This document shows positions 30,189 through 42,380 of a DNA stretch of 64,000 nt, in pieces. Every line of letters starts with the position of its first letter. Positions within the stretch are counted from its first letter, which is position 1. Below the pieces are notes generated by a model that saw only the letters and a list, made by a program, of their open reading frames with translations, had not been told where the DNA came from and made no database searches. The position numbers and the translations under genes are program-made. The stretch comes from Cryptomeria japonica (taxonomy: Eukaryota; Streptophyta; Pinopsida; Cupressales; Cupressaceae), in assembly GCF_030272615.1 (NCBI RefSeq), contig NC_081406.1:112377783-112441782 (forward strand), in the 5' to 3' direction.

Positions 30189-33100
30189 TTTTTAGGATTG
30201 CATCCCTTTCTTCTGATATTCAATGAATTTGGACAAAATTTGATCCACTTCCTCCATGGTGACATGTGGCAACATGTTGATCCTAAACTCTAATCCTTCC
30301 AAGTCATCTGTGCACAAAGCAAAGGTGATCTCCCAATCCAATTCCTGTTTGTGAAAGGCATCTTTAATGGACATGAGGTTTGATGCCTTAGCTAAATTAT
30401 TCTTCAAGACTGGCCCTGTGATGGCAAAGAAGATGTTCTGAACTCTAGCCTTCAAATTCTCCAACTGCATATTGCTCTCTCGGATGGTGTTTTTCCCCAT
30501 CATTTATGTAACCACAAGGAAGATCTTGTCTTGAATCGCCTTTATCTATCCTTCTATTCTATCAACATCATCTTTCACCTTCTCCAAGACTTCATTCTGT
30601 GCAACCAGTGTCTAGTGCCAACTGTTGAAATCATAGGCAACCCTTGCTTCAATTATCTTCTGATCAACCAACTCTTGAGATGAAATTCCTTTCAGTTCTC
30701 TAAGGGATGGAATGATTCTATTCTAGACATCTTGGAAGTCAGCCCATATTTCTGCCATATTCTCAATCTTGGAAAGCAAAGAAGAAGTTTGATCATATGC
30801 TGATGAGATTCCTTCTATGAACTTGGCTGCTTCTTCTTTTATACTTTCTATCCAATCTCTAGTTTCTCTGGTTGTTATTGCATCTTCCTCGGAACTTTTG
30901 ACTACCTGTTGTGAATCCAAAAGTGAGAGAACCTCTGGATTGGCTTGATTAAGTGGCTTAGTAGTCAATTGTCGAATATATTCTTTCAAGCACTCAACTT
31001 CTCTCTTATGTTCATTTTTCTTTTGTCTCTTCATCCAGTTTTGCCTTCATTAAAGCAACTGAATTGTCTAAGTCCTCTTTTACTTAGGCCTTTGAGCTTG
31101 GGCCTAAGTCAAAAGTACTAATCTCATACTCATGAGGAGCAATGTCTCCTTTTTCTTTGTTCACCTTACGCACAACCATCTCCACTGTGCAGTTGCCTGT
31201 GTAATCTCTCTGGATGGTAGAAAATCTCTTGGTTGGCTTCTTCACAGCAGTTTGCTCTAACCTGGCCAAGAAATCTGCCATGTCATCTTCTTGTTCTTCT
31301 ACTACTGGCGCATTCATCTTCAATCTTTCTCTCAGCCATTCAACAATAGTGGGTTGCTCAATGCCCTCTACCTCTTGGTCATCTTTTCCTTCTATGTTAG
31401 GTGCAATACCCCGAAGAGCAGAAATCATCCCTTCTTGAAACTCTTCCTCTTCAATATATGTGTCATGCTCTGATTCTAGGATTTATGTGCCAATAGGAGA
31501 TGGTGGTTGTTCGTCTTCCTGATGGATTGAATCTGCATTTTCCTCATGAACTGAAGAAGGAATTTCTATTTCAGCCAATGATTCATCAACATTTAATATG
31601 TATTTCTCATTCCTTGATGTGGCGGAACGAGATGGTTCTATCCTTTGCTTCTTCTAAGTAGGTTCTTCATTCTCAGCTGCCTTACGCTTTCTTTTAGCAT
31701 TCTCGCTTAGATTGACATTTTGTGTTGCTTCTTCATTTGAAGAATATCCTTTTGCTACTCCCATCAGATTATAAGTCAAAGTTATATTCTTTTGCTTCAG
31801 CCTGTGACACTGCTGATTAACCCACCACTTTGTATATGTTATGACTAGTCGCATCAAGGTGGTCAAGTCTGTATGCTCTGGTGTTGACCATTTGATAGGA
31901 GGAAGAGGTGTTGCTCATCAAAGCCAGGTTGAGTATGCTCTCTGCAATCTTCTAACTGATCTGGTACGAGAAAAAGTTGAGTCTCTCTGATGAAATTTAT
32001 TGATAACCTGGCGTATAACCTTTTCCTGATTTCAAATTCATCAGCAGCATTTGCCCAGAAATCTTCTATATCTACTTTATGTCTGAATCTTTCCTCCTTT
32101 GTTGATTTGATGTTATCGTGAGGATCATAATTAGTTTTGGATTGGTAGAATGTGAAAGGATACCACTGCATTTCTAGCTTGGCACTCTCAGCTGCCTGCG
32201 TAGTTGAACAAGATTCTTCCATATTTCCAATGAAGAATGGGAAAGATATGGCTGCCTTATGCCTTATTCTTTTGAGCTTTGGTATGTTTCCAACTGTCTG
32301 AGAACTTCCAACAGGACCATCCTATTGGTTGGGTAGATTGGCAATTGGTAAGGACGGCCAGTGTAACCTTGGATTCTGATATAAATAAACTTTGGAAACT
32401 AGATAAACCAGGATCCGTACTTGCTGATTAGACTTTTTGATTCAAGAGAAAGTCTCTTATGAGTACCTCCTTGCAGTGTTCTTGTGATGTACATCAGAAA
32501 TGCGTCATGGGCTCGAAAACTTTTGTCCTTAAGCTGCAGCTAAGGATAAGAATCATATGATCGGAATTCATTCTCACCACCTCCTACTATGCCTTTGCAA
32601 ATCGGTCCTGAATATCTGTAAGTTGTAGCCAACAGATAATTATGTAAGAACTCACATGGAATGGAACTCACATGCAATGTCTTTGTTCTTTCCAAGTTCA
32701 TCAATTGCTCATGAAGGTTATCACTGATTATGTGAGACCAGACGAATAACTTGGTTCCTAAAGTGATTTCATCCATGAAATAATACATCCATGTCTCGAA
32801 TAGCTGACCCTTAGGGCTGCCCATTTACTCTAATCAATAGTAGGATGATATCCCCATATTCTTCTTTGAAGTATGGACGCAACAAATAATTCGGTACTTT
32901 CCCTTGAGGTCTTTTCTTCTCCAGCCAATACTTGTTCAGATTTGCGGCACAGAGTTCAGGCTAACTATCATAGACCATCTGGGCCTGTCCTTTAGTCTTG
33001 TAGGTAGCTTTACTGTGGTTTGGTATGCCAAATGTCTCCTACATGGGCAATTCTGAAAGATTTGCCAAGACTCTTCCATCTGGTGCAATGATTTCCCTCG

Positions 33101-33356
33101 ATTGTGCTTTATAGTACAAAGCACATTCGACTATCAGCTCGGCACACTCTTTGGCTGGTGGGAATCCAGCTGCTTGGACAATTCCAATGTGCATCATCTT
33201 GCGAGCAATAGGTGTAGGAATGTGTCCATCATGTCCATAAATTCTTTTCTTGAATTCCTCCATATCAACATGTCCGAGGTCTGTGTCAATGATATTATTC
33301 TTCCATTTGGATTTGATTTTGGACTTCAATTGTACTCCTTTGTTGGCGAACTTCAT
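30189..33356 (-). pseudogene. Broken relative of the LTR-encoded ORF (family C)
   Basis: Starts MKFANKGVQLKSKIKSKW at 33356 and shows the family motifs in order: DTDLGHVDMEEFKKR and AAGFPPAKECAELIVECA near the start; ITRTLQGGTHKRLS, KYGSWFI, FPKFIYIRI and YPTNRMVLLEV near 32340-32480; DIEDFWANAADEFEIRKRL near 32050; the C-terminal VTMEEVDQILSKFIEY near 30205. It is disrupted by several in-frame stops (the first just after residue 105) and by frameshifts (near 32826, 31866 and 31080). The N- and C-termini are both present, so the gene decayed by point mutation and small indels rather than by truncation. No function can be assigned. Confidence 0.85.
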
Positions 33357-34080
33357 TGCTGCCTATAAAAACAGATAAAAACTCCATGTTATTTTCAGAA
33401 TTTAATTCTGATTTTAAATTCTTTTTCTGAAAATTTCACTTTCAACCTGATAAGTGGTTAAGTTCTTTTGAAAAAGCGAATTGAAAGTGAAGGGTTTGGT
33501 CAAGAAATTGATGAAAATTGAGAAAATAAGACAGAAAGGTGAGGAAATTTAGTCAAATTGAGTTTTTGAATCCGCTTTATGACTGAAATTTACCTCTAAT
33601 TCTGAGAATCTGTATTAAAATTAGAGAAAAGTGCTTAATTTCTAGACCTTTAACACTTAGAAGAATCTTCTTCTGGACAATTCTTCTTCAAAAATCCAAA
33701 ATTCATAAAACTTGAGAGAAAAATTCTTCCATGCTCTCCAAAATTCCCAACCTGATTAATGAATTGTGAAAGTGAATTGGTAGGGTGCTTAAATTAAGAA
33801 GTTTTTGTTTTTGTTTTATTTTTTTTATTTTTTTTGAAATAATTTTTAGTTTTTGGTGTTTTAATCTTTCCAAAATGGAAAGTTCTATTTTTTTCTTTCA
33901 TAAATTCGATCTTATCAAGGAATATTCTAGAACTTTCTAGAAATTTTGAAAATTTTGTGTTGAAAATAATTTTTGATTTTGATTTTGGAAAATAATCAAA
34001 ATTTATTTCATTTGATAAATTTATTTTCCAGCATGCTGCCCTGATTCATGTGAAACTTTTGATCGAAATTTACCTTTGTT

Positions 34081-34429
34081 CCTGGCATGTCAACTTGATT
34101 GTCTTCAAATTTTAGGTCTTTGAATAGGTGTCTTCACATATTCCATTTATGTCTAGATGAATCAATTTGTGTCTGTGTTTGATCAACTTCCAAGGGTTTG
34201 GACAATTTCTTCACCAATGCGGAGTTGGACAATCCTTTGCCATTTTCCTCCCTTCCTAGGCAGAATTTAGAGTTTTTAGTCATGGGTTAATCATGTCATC
34301 CTTGTTTCAATATTTTCTTCTCATCTTATGGGCAAGTCTAGACCTTGTTTGCCCATCTTCTTATGTCTTTGTCAAGTCTGAGGAAAGGTGAACTTGGAAA
34401 GAGTTTGAACATGCTTTGTCTTGTGCTTT
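34081..34429. other. Unassigned stretch
   Basis: No ORF with known similarity, no clear LTR end. It may belong to the leader side of the family-C unit. Confidence 0.35.
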
Positions 34430-34770
34430 TTTCAAAGAAACGGGACTCAGACTCGGCTCGGACTCGGCAAGGCCAACTCGAACTCAAACTCGGGACTCAG
34501 AGTCAGACTCGGCTGGACTCAGGAAAGTGAAAAACCCAAGAAATTTAGAGATTTTTAAAGATTTTGGACCCCAATCTATGTTTGCTCGAGTTTGGTCGAG
34601 TCTAGCTGAGGCTGGCCGAGTCCAGGCGAGTTTGGTTGAGTCTAGCCGAGGCTGGCCAAGTCCAGGCGAGTTTGGACCCCAAACTCAGACAAGTTCGAGT
34701 TCGAGTTTGTTGGACTTTTGGGGGGTGACTCGGACTCGGACTCGTCGAGTTTGGGTGATTTCTGGCGATT
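34430..34770. repeat. GACTCGG-rich repeat block
   Basis: Irregular GACTCGG/GACTCAG repeats at 34440-34530 and 34725-34752 flank two tandem 40-bp units (34591-34630 and 34631-34670; 'tttggtcgagtctagctgag' type). The block is far more GC-rich than its surroundings. It could be the body of a small DNA transposon, but no terminal inverted repeat or duplication was confirmed. The frames crossing it are compositional. Confidence 0.5.
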
Positions 34771-34778
34771 TTCGTTTC

Positions 34779-34905
34779 TCTGGTTTTGAAATCTTTTTAT
34801 TGCTAAATGGTTGCATGGCTGCATATTACCTTCAACACTTAGATTAGATTTTCTTAAGTAATTTGTTTTCAAGTTGTTAAATGAATGATAGATATGATAC
34901 TATTT
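34779..34905 (+). repeat. Inverted copy of part of the family-C tail
   Basis: About 125 bp match the reverse complement of roughly 29745-29870 (shared 'ttgctaaatggt', 'cttcaacacttagattagat', 'aatttgttttcaagttgtta') at high identity. The homology stops abruptly on both sides. Confidence 0.7.
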
Positions 34906-35105
34906 TTATTCCTTCCCTTGTCTTGGCAGACTCGGAAGAGTGTTTGCCAATTTCATGTTACTTCAATTTTGGTGAACTTGAATAATCTTATGCCAATTCA
35001 TGTCTTTGATCAGACTTTGGAAAGATTTTATTTTTTTTGGATAGTCACCCTTTGGTGAATCTTCATGCTTTATAAGCAAATCCTCAACGTATTATCCTTT
35101 AAAAC

Positions 35106-36118
35106 TGTAATGTCCCCTTCTCAGCAATAATCAGCTTAACTGACCGTTAGCCTATTTCGGAGACCCGTAGGCTAGTCGGAAGCACAAATTAGGGTTTCCT
35201 ACCTCTGGAAGGATGTTTCTGCAATTTCAAAGGCTTGCATGTTGGAATTTGTCAATTTGGATTCTGGACTCCTCGGTTTTCAGAAAGCTTCACAGTGAGG
35301 GTACATGCATAGCAAGTTATGGAGTTTGACCGACTTACTATTTTTAGTAAGTGGAGGCAAAAGCAGTCGAGTCTTTGGGTTTTCTGAGATCTCTGCGATG
35401 GTATAACATGCAAACCAATCTGAGGAATTTTTCGAGACTTACTATTTTTAGTAAGTTTGGCAACTGCTCAGAATGTGGTAAAAATCACTTTGGAAACACT
35501 TACTATTTTTAGGAGTATGCTATTTATAGTAAGTACTATTTTTGGCAAGGATTCTACAGCTCATTTCAGTGGCTATTTCTGGCAGTATTATTTTGGCAAG
35601 ATCATGTATTCACTCAGATGACTATTTTTAGCAGTTCTCTTGAGAGCTCCAACTCAATTCAGTTTTGGTGATTTCCAGAACTTTAGTCTCCGGCTCAATT
35701 TGGCAATAATCAAGTATTTGAGGAGAAGATATTTTTTTAATATATTAATACCTTAGGCAAGAGGTATTAATATTTGATTATTTTATGGATGGACTAACTT
35801 AGGAAGGGAGAAAATATTAATTTTATCCTAAGTCTATTTGGGTGAATTATTTCACCTTCTTTTTGGATGCCAAAGTGCAATTTCATGAATATTATTTTAT
35901 AAGCATTATATTTATCAAAAGTGGTGATAGAGGGTGAATATGAGTTGGCATATTATGCTAAGTGAAATGAAATAAAATGAATGCAAATTAAAGGAGATTT
36001 GAATGTGGATGTTTAATCCCATATTGGAGGGAAAAAAAGATCGACTTGGGGAGAGAGTTATAAATATGCACCTTGGCTCTCATTTTTGGACATTCATGAA
36101 AATTTGTATAAAGAAGTG
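35106..36118 (+). mobile_element. Family-A LTR, copy 3, truncated by family-D unit
   Basis: Starts TGTAATGTCCCCTTCTC and follows family-A landmarks, with two palindromes (35333-35352, 35437-35456). It is cut at 36118, where the family-D unit begins. The expected remainder of this LTR with a duplication (agaag) is not seen on the far side, so a later rearrangement removed it. Confidence 0.8.
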
Positions 36119-36339
36119 TGTTGTGCGTTGCACACACTCCCTGTCGCCGACATGGTCCCCCTCTTTAATTTCCAACCTTCATCCTACTAAGTTCCGAATT
36201 TGAATTTTTACCCGCCATTTTGGGATCCAACAAGTAGTAGTGAAGCAATGAGCTTTATAGCCATTAGGAGAAAGGGTGTGTTTGAGTTGAAAGTCGCGTG
36301 GCCCGGGGGTCATGTTGCAGAGAGTCTCACAATTTGAAT

Positions 36340-37660
36340 GATCAAAATCAATCCAAGAGAGACTAGTTTTAGCATAACCCCGAAAATCGCCTAATAAGGA
36401 GGAACGTCTAAGTTTAAAAACTTTTCAAAAGGGCCTCATGGGCCGAAAACGCTAAAATGAGAAACGGGTTAAAAATGAAGCACTTTTCAAAAGGGCCTCA
36501 TGGGCCAAATTTCGAAAAAAATGAGAAAGGCGTTATATTTTTTTAGTTTTGGAAAAAGTGCACTTTTACCCCGAAAATCGTCAAAGAAAGTAAAATTGTG
36601 AAATCTGAGCACTTTTCAAAAGGCCCATTTTAGGCCGAATTTCGCAAGAAGTGTGTTAAAAATGTAAAAAGCGTTAAACTCAACTTTTTTATAAAAAAGA
36701 AAAAGTCGCCTTGTAGCCCGAAATTGCCAATGGGGTAAAATCACGAACTTTTCTAAAAGTCGCCTTTCCTCCGAAAAATTGCAAATCAAAGTGAAGGCGT
36801 TATAATTCACGAACTTTTCAAAAACGCCTAGGAAGCCGAAAAGGTTAGGTTTGCATTTCATCCCTTCAGCCCGAAAATGGACAAACCTCGAAATTGAGCA
36901 AAGTATAAGTGAAGGCGTAAGAAGTAAAAATTTTCAAAAATCGACTTTCAACCCGAAAACGCTAAGTCAAGTGAAAAGCATAACTTTGCAAAAGGCCTCT
37001 CTTGGCCGAATTTTGCAAGTTAGAAAAAGGGGCGTTTCACTTAAAAGTTTGCAAAACTCCATTTTGCCCAGAAAATCGCAAGTCAAGTTAAAGTCGCACA
37101 AAACAAAAGAGGTGTAACTTAGAACTTTCCAAACCTCCATTTTGTCCTAAAAAACGCCAAACTAAGTAAAAATGCAAGCAATGTGAAAGGCGTTAGAAAT
37201 TGACTTCCTAGCCCGAAAGTGGGCAAACATCGATGAAGTTGCAAAATCGCGTTAAGGGCGATTTAGAGTTTGCATTCTAGTCTTTAGGCCCGAAATTGGG
37301 CAGGCAAAGTTAAATCGTAAATAAAGGAATTGGGCATAAGCTTCCCCATGTTTGCATCTCCTCCTTTCAGTCCGAAAATCGCCAAACATCATGAAATCGC
37401 AAAAGGAGAAGTAGGGAGTTTTCCTAATTTGAAGTTCGCAAAACCCCTCCCTATACAGAAAACGCAAAGTAAGGTAAGGCATTTAGTTTAAAGGACTTTG
37501 CCAAGCGCCTCTCCCAGTCGGAAATCACATGGGGAAGAGGTATTAGACCCGTGCAATTTACAAAACCCCTCCGCAGTCAAAAATCGCAAGGAAGGCATTT
37601 CCAAAGTTTACAAAAGGGCCTTGCAGGCCGAACTCGCACAAGGCTTTTCTAACCCGAAGT
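36340..37660. repeat. Family-D short-period array
   Basis: About 20 degenerate units of 55-85 bp share CCCGAAAATCGC or GGCCGAAAA preceded by 'aactttncaaaa(g)gcct'. The array holds the same place relative to the ORF as the 166-bp hairpin array does in family B, but the unit sequence is different. The solo LTR at 48871-51368 has the same array in reverse (about 50320-51300). Confidence 0.75.
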
Positions 37661-38144
37661 TTTGAGAGATCGCGGGATAAACACCTTGTTCGCCAGGTAA
37701 GTTCGTTTTTGTCTCCTTTAAAGTCATTAAATAAATGCAAAATTGGTCACTATGTTCAAGCAGGGTATGGAGAATTAATCAGATGGTGAAAATTTGTAGA
37801 TCACAATTTTCTTTTTGAAAGGTATCAAGCAAAGCATTAAACATGGTGCAAAGGCAGAGCCTGCCAGGAAAATTAACCTTGAAATGTAAAATTCAGACAG
37901 GAAAATTTGAACATTTTTGAAAACTGAACTGCAGCCAAGTGGCAAATTTTAAACAAAGAACTTAATTTCCTGTTCAGATAGCATTTCGCTTCTAGATAAG
38001 CAGGCTCTTTTACTAAAGCATGGTACTTTCTTCAAATTTCGGTTTTCCCCTTGATCCTTATGTGCTAACATCATCCTCTATTTTGACTAACATGTTCACT
38101 TCCTTCATATCGTCTTGTAATCCGCGTCCGGTTGTGCAAGATAA

Positions 38145-41088
38145 ATGCCTAAATCGGCGGTAGAATCCTCAAAAACACCTGGTGCAACCGGAACATCTCG
38201 GGTCTCTAAATCTAACATTCCTCGCAAAAGCGAGAAGATGAAGTACTAGTACCAAAGAGGAGAAGTGAGGGAGTCAAAAGTCCAGAGCATATGGGAGAAC
38301 ATCGGTGATACTGATTTGGGCCACATAGACATTCAGGATTTTAGAAACAGGGTATAATCTCCTAATGCCTATGGCAAGCCTAGGCGGATGATGGAGAGTG
38401 GTATCGCTCAGGCAGCAGGTTTCCCTCCATTCGTGCAAAATTATGAGCTAGTAGTTGAGGCCGCTCGACATTACCAGCCAGAGACCAGATTAGTGGTTCT
38501 AGAAAATATGGTGCTAGCTGATTTCACACCTGAGGCCATTGGGGAAGCATTTGACATCCCATTTCCTGATAATCCCATTGCTATAACTATAGATGAAGCA
38601 CAAGTTGCTTACGACATGAACCCTGCTAAATGCAGGACATTGATAAACGAAGAATGGTATAAGGAGAGGAGGCCTCTGAGTATTAGGATCAGTAAAAAGA
38701 CCCCCAAAAGTGACTTTCATAACGAGCATGGTGATATGGTCACCTTACTCAGCCGGGTTATGGGACTCCCTCAGTCTAACTTTTTTGAAGAGTGGATGTT
38801 CTACTTTACGGAGCAGGTCTTTGCTGGGAAATCCAAGTTCGACTGGGCTCAGATCATCAGTGATAATATCCAACTGGTCGAACTTGAGGAAAAGAAGTAC
38901 TTCACCATGACCTCCTACCTGATTTACATGTTTGCCTGACACCAGCCACTGACAAGATTAATGAAGAAGGGTGAAATCTGGAACGGTCCAAATCAAGTAA
39001 AGGTGTATGAATGTTACCCTCAACTGCACTACTATGACATTGCTCAAAGAGAAAAGAAAAACGTTACTTATGTAATTGGTCAATATGAGCATGTCAATGA
39101 CACCTTTAAAATGCGCCTAGTTAGGTTGATGCAGGGGGGATTGCACATAAGGCTCTCAGAGCAGGCTGCCATTTTGGTACAAAAGTACGACGCATGGTTT
39201 ATTCAATTCCCTAGGTTCACCTATATCAAAATAGTCGGCTTTGAGGGAGCACCATTCCGACTTCCACGCTATCCGACAGACAAAATAGTCCTTATGGAAG
39301 TCGCAAGGCAGGCACATCCAGCAGGCAACTTACTCAGAGAAAAGAAATAGTCCGGATTCACCTTCCCTATGATTTTGGGTGCCCACGATGTGAATTTCAA
39401 GAATTCGATGCAAGCTAATGAATCACTTGCTGAATTAGCATCTTATGGCCTACAAGAACATTTCCCAAGGAAGTGTTTCGATCATGACAATTTGGCAAAT
39501 AGAGCCTATGGCAAGCGCTACAGAGAGAAGGCATCGATTGAGGATTATTGGAGCAACTGTTCCGATGACTATGAGGTCCAACGGCATGAGTATTCGAGGC
39601 TAAGTGTGCAGCAAATGCGGCTTTATGAATAATGTCGGGTCCCAGATTAGGTAACAGATTATGGCAATTGCTTGCAAGTCCAAGAATTTGAGGCAGTTAA
39701 ATACCTCTTGTCGGGCATTGATTGGTCTCATGACTCGATTACTAATTTTGAGGCAGTTATGATGGGCAATCTCGATTCCCAGTCTTCGGAGGATGAGGGA
39801 ACCTCAAGTGCACCGAAAGAAGAGGTTGAGAAACCCGGAAAGAAGAGGAAGAAAGCCAAAGCTAATAGAGGGACTCGGACACCAAAAAGAACTAGAAGGG
39901 AAAAGCTCCCTATCAGAAGGCCGAAAGTCAGTTCGTCATCCAAAGACCCCAGTTCCGAGGATAACGTAGTCGAGCTTGACTATATACCTACTCCGCCCTC
40001 CCAGAGTGATGTGGATGCATTTGAGGCTAATAATCACCAGCACAAGGTGAGCCAAATGCAGAAGTCAGGATCGTTGGTTCTGATGAACCTGGAAATCAAG
40101 TTGAGGGGGGATAAATTCCGCATGAATTACAATTGAATAGCGTCAACAAGGATGACACCACTGTTGAGGGAGAACGAAAGGGGGATGAGACCCAAGAGCC
40201 CGACAAAACTGAAGAACAACCATCACAAGGGGATACTCGACAATTGTTCAGTGAGGTAGGGGAAAACTCAGCCATGAGTAAAGGACTGGATACCGCATTT
40301 GTTCCTTCTATGATAGATCAATTGCAGATAGGCAATGAGCCAGCTGAGAACCTCTAAGGAGCAAAATGAGAATATGGCCATAACATCCGAACAGACCATC
40401 CCTCAAGACTGTCTAATTGCTCGTGCAAAGCGGAAAGTAGCCATCAAGCCGCCTATCAACTTGGAGGATATCTTCTCTTGCATTGGAGAGATAAAATCCA
40501 AAGGTAAGAAAAAGCCTAGGACCTACTCTCAGATCACCAAGGATGAGCAAAGAAACTGTATCATTCACATTGCTACCTCACCTGTCGATAAGCCAGCAGA
40601 TCAAATTGCATTGGCCGATTATAGCATTGCAACCATCCCGATAGGGCGAGCCACCAAAGAGAAAGCAAAGGGAAGAGTTCAAGGATTCCGTACAAAATAT
40701 GCTCAGACAACTCGACGAAATGACTGCTGAGAGAAATATGTATCGAGTTCGTGTTGAGCAAGCTGAGGGATATATTGATCACCTGCTAAAACCATTGCAA
40801 CATGCCCCTGAATCCCATGTTCCCCCATTGGCATTGGCACAAAGGACTACAACAAAATTTGAAGGAGTACGTGATACCGCCAAAGCTGTCAAGGAATGGA
40901 TTCGAGACATTAAGGAAAAGGGAGAGTGGATCATTGAAGATGTAAAGGAAACGGCCCACCACTGAGAGACCATTCTTGTCAAATTGTTCGAGGTAAAAGA
41001 GTGTTTCAGGGTCCACGAGGTGGTTGGTACAATTCTTCCCCTCATGAGGGCTCTTTTCTGGACCCACACGCAGATTCCCACATTGTCA
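38145..41088 (+). pseudogene. Broken relative of the LTR-encoded ORF (family D)
   Basis: Starts MPKSAVESSKTPGATG at 38145, just after a GTTGTGCAAG acceptor-like site. One reading frame persists for 663 codons and is interrupted only by stops at 38247, 38355, 38937, 39348, 39630, 39648 and 40134. After that the match moves to other frames (about 40335-40690, then 40699-41088). Family motifs: IGDTDLGHIDIQDF, AAGFPPFVQNYELVVEAARHY, KYDAWFIQFPRFTYIKI, LPRYPTDKIVLMEVARQ, ASIEDYWSNCSDDYEVQ, and a basic linker GKKRKKAKANRGTRTPKR. The C-terminal helical end is lost at the junction near 41088. It is more diverged from copies 1 and 2 than they are from each other. Confidence 0.85.
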
Positions 41089-42380
41089 TAGCAGGCTGGA
41101 AATACATAACCAACAACCCATAAAATCACTAAATTGCTCATATCTCACTCAAATCTCCTTCAATTCACTCCAAATCACTCCCAAACCAACACTAGACAAG
41201 CAGCAACTAATAACAATCCAGAATAGAGCTACCTAACACTTCAAAACACCCTGCACGCATCTCAATGCACTCACCAAAACCCACGCCTAGATAGGATATT
41301 TCGATTTGCAATATAAAATTGAAAACTCAGAATATAGTGCTAGAAACTTACAAGCTATCGCCAATAGCAAAAAGAAGGTTTGAGCCAGTACCCAGAATGA
41401 TCAGTTGCTCAAGCAGGGGGTATGATCGAAAACTTGCTTCAACAACATGGAAACCAGCAACTCCAGAAATCACTCCACACTTCGAAAATATTGAAATATG
41501 CACTGAAATGTCACATAATACAGCACACCGCTAGGTACTATATCTCAAGTACGAAACTAGAAACACTAGGGAGCCGCACTCGGAAGCTGCAAAGTTCATA
41601 CGCCAATCCGGTAGCATAACGATGCAATTTTTCAAGATACCCAAAATGAGAGCCCAAGGCTCATATTTATAACTCCAAGCTCCCCCAAATTCAAATGTAA
41701 ATGGCGCCCAAACTCAACTCAAACTCCCTTCATTTCATTTCAAGTCTCCTCCCAACATGGCGCCCACTTCGCCTCTTCCTAGGTAAAGTTCGAACTTTGC
41801 CTTTGGTGACGTTTTTTTGCAATATAAAAATTATAAAACAAGAGATGTTTTATCCTTCCAAATTGCCACCAAATAATACGCCATTTGACTTAGGAAAATA
41901 ACACATGGATATCAGATGATTATTTTTCCCTAAGTCATCCTCAATACATTTAATCAGTAAATACAAATATTTAAATATTAAACCTTAGACAAGGAAATAA
42001 TATTTAATTAAATCACTTATGAATCTCATACTGATCATCAACAAAACCAAGATGAAGCGGAGTAAAGAATACCATAGAACTGTTGCAGGATCAGGACCTT
42101 GTCCACTACCAAAAATAGAAATGCTCCATACTGCCATTTACTAAAACTAGTAAGTCATGAATTGCTACTCCGAAAAGCATGATCTTCGCACCCAATGACA
42201 GAGCATGGAAAGCTCAGTAAGATAGCATCATCCAAACAGCCAACCCCTAACTTACTAAAAATAGTAAGCTTTCGCTTCACCAACATTTGAAACCCTAATT
42301 CTTCAAGCCACATAGTCTGCGGGTCTCTGGAATAGGACAATGGACCACTGAAAGCACATCATTGGGAAGGGGACATTACA
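41089..42380 (-). mobile_element. Family-A LTR fragment, inverted
   Basis: On the minus strand it begins TGTAATGTCCCCTTCCC at 42380 and runs to a cut at about 41089 inside the LTR ('ccagcctg'). It carries palindrome variants near 42141 and at 42250. It is joined head to head with the next fragment at 42380/42381. Confidence 0.75.

Larger units (their letters stand above)
29139..34080 (-). mobile_element. Family-C LTR-like unit with broken ORF
   Basis: In ORF direction (minus) it ends ...CGTCCACCAACA at 29139, and the adjoining tail (29139-29300) aligns with the tail of family B ('ggaataaaatac', 'ctctatcctctcc'). It holds a broken relative of the 1074-aa ORF (30189-33356) and a TATA-bearing region duplicated in tandem (29910-30085). 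The other end is not recognised, so the right limit is approximate. Confidence 0.6.
36119..41088 (+). mobile_element. Family-D LTR-like unit with broken ORF, 3'-truncated
   Basis: Starts TGTTGTGCGTTGCACAC, matching the reverse of the right end of the solo LTR at 48871-51368. It holds a repeat array (about 36340-37660) and then a broken ORF (38145-41088). At about 41088 it joins an inverted family-A fragment, and the last roughly 170 codons and the unit tail are missing. Confidence 0.75.

Noticed and set aside
34416-34847. 143-codon ORF
   Set aside because: Produced by the GACTCGG-rich repeats; low-complexity translation.
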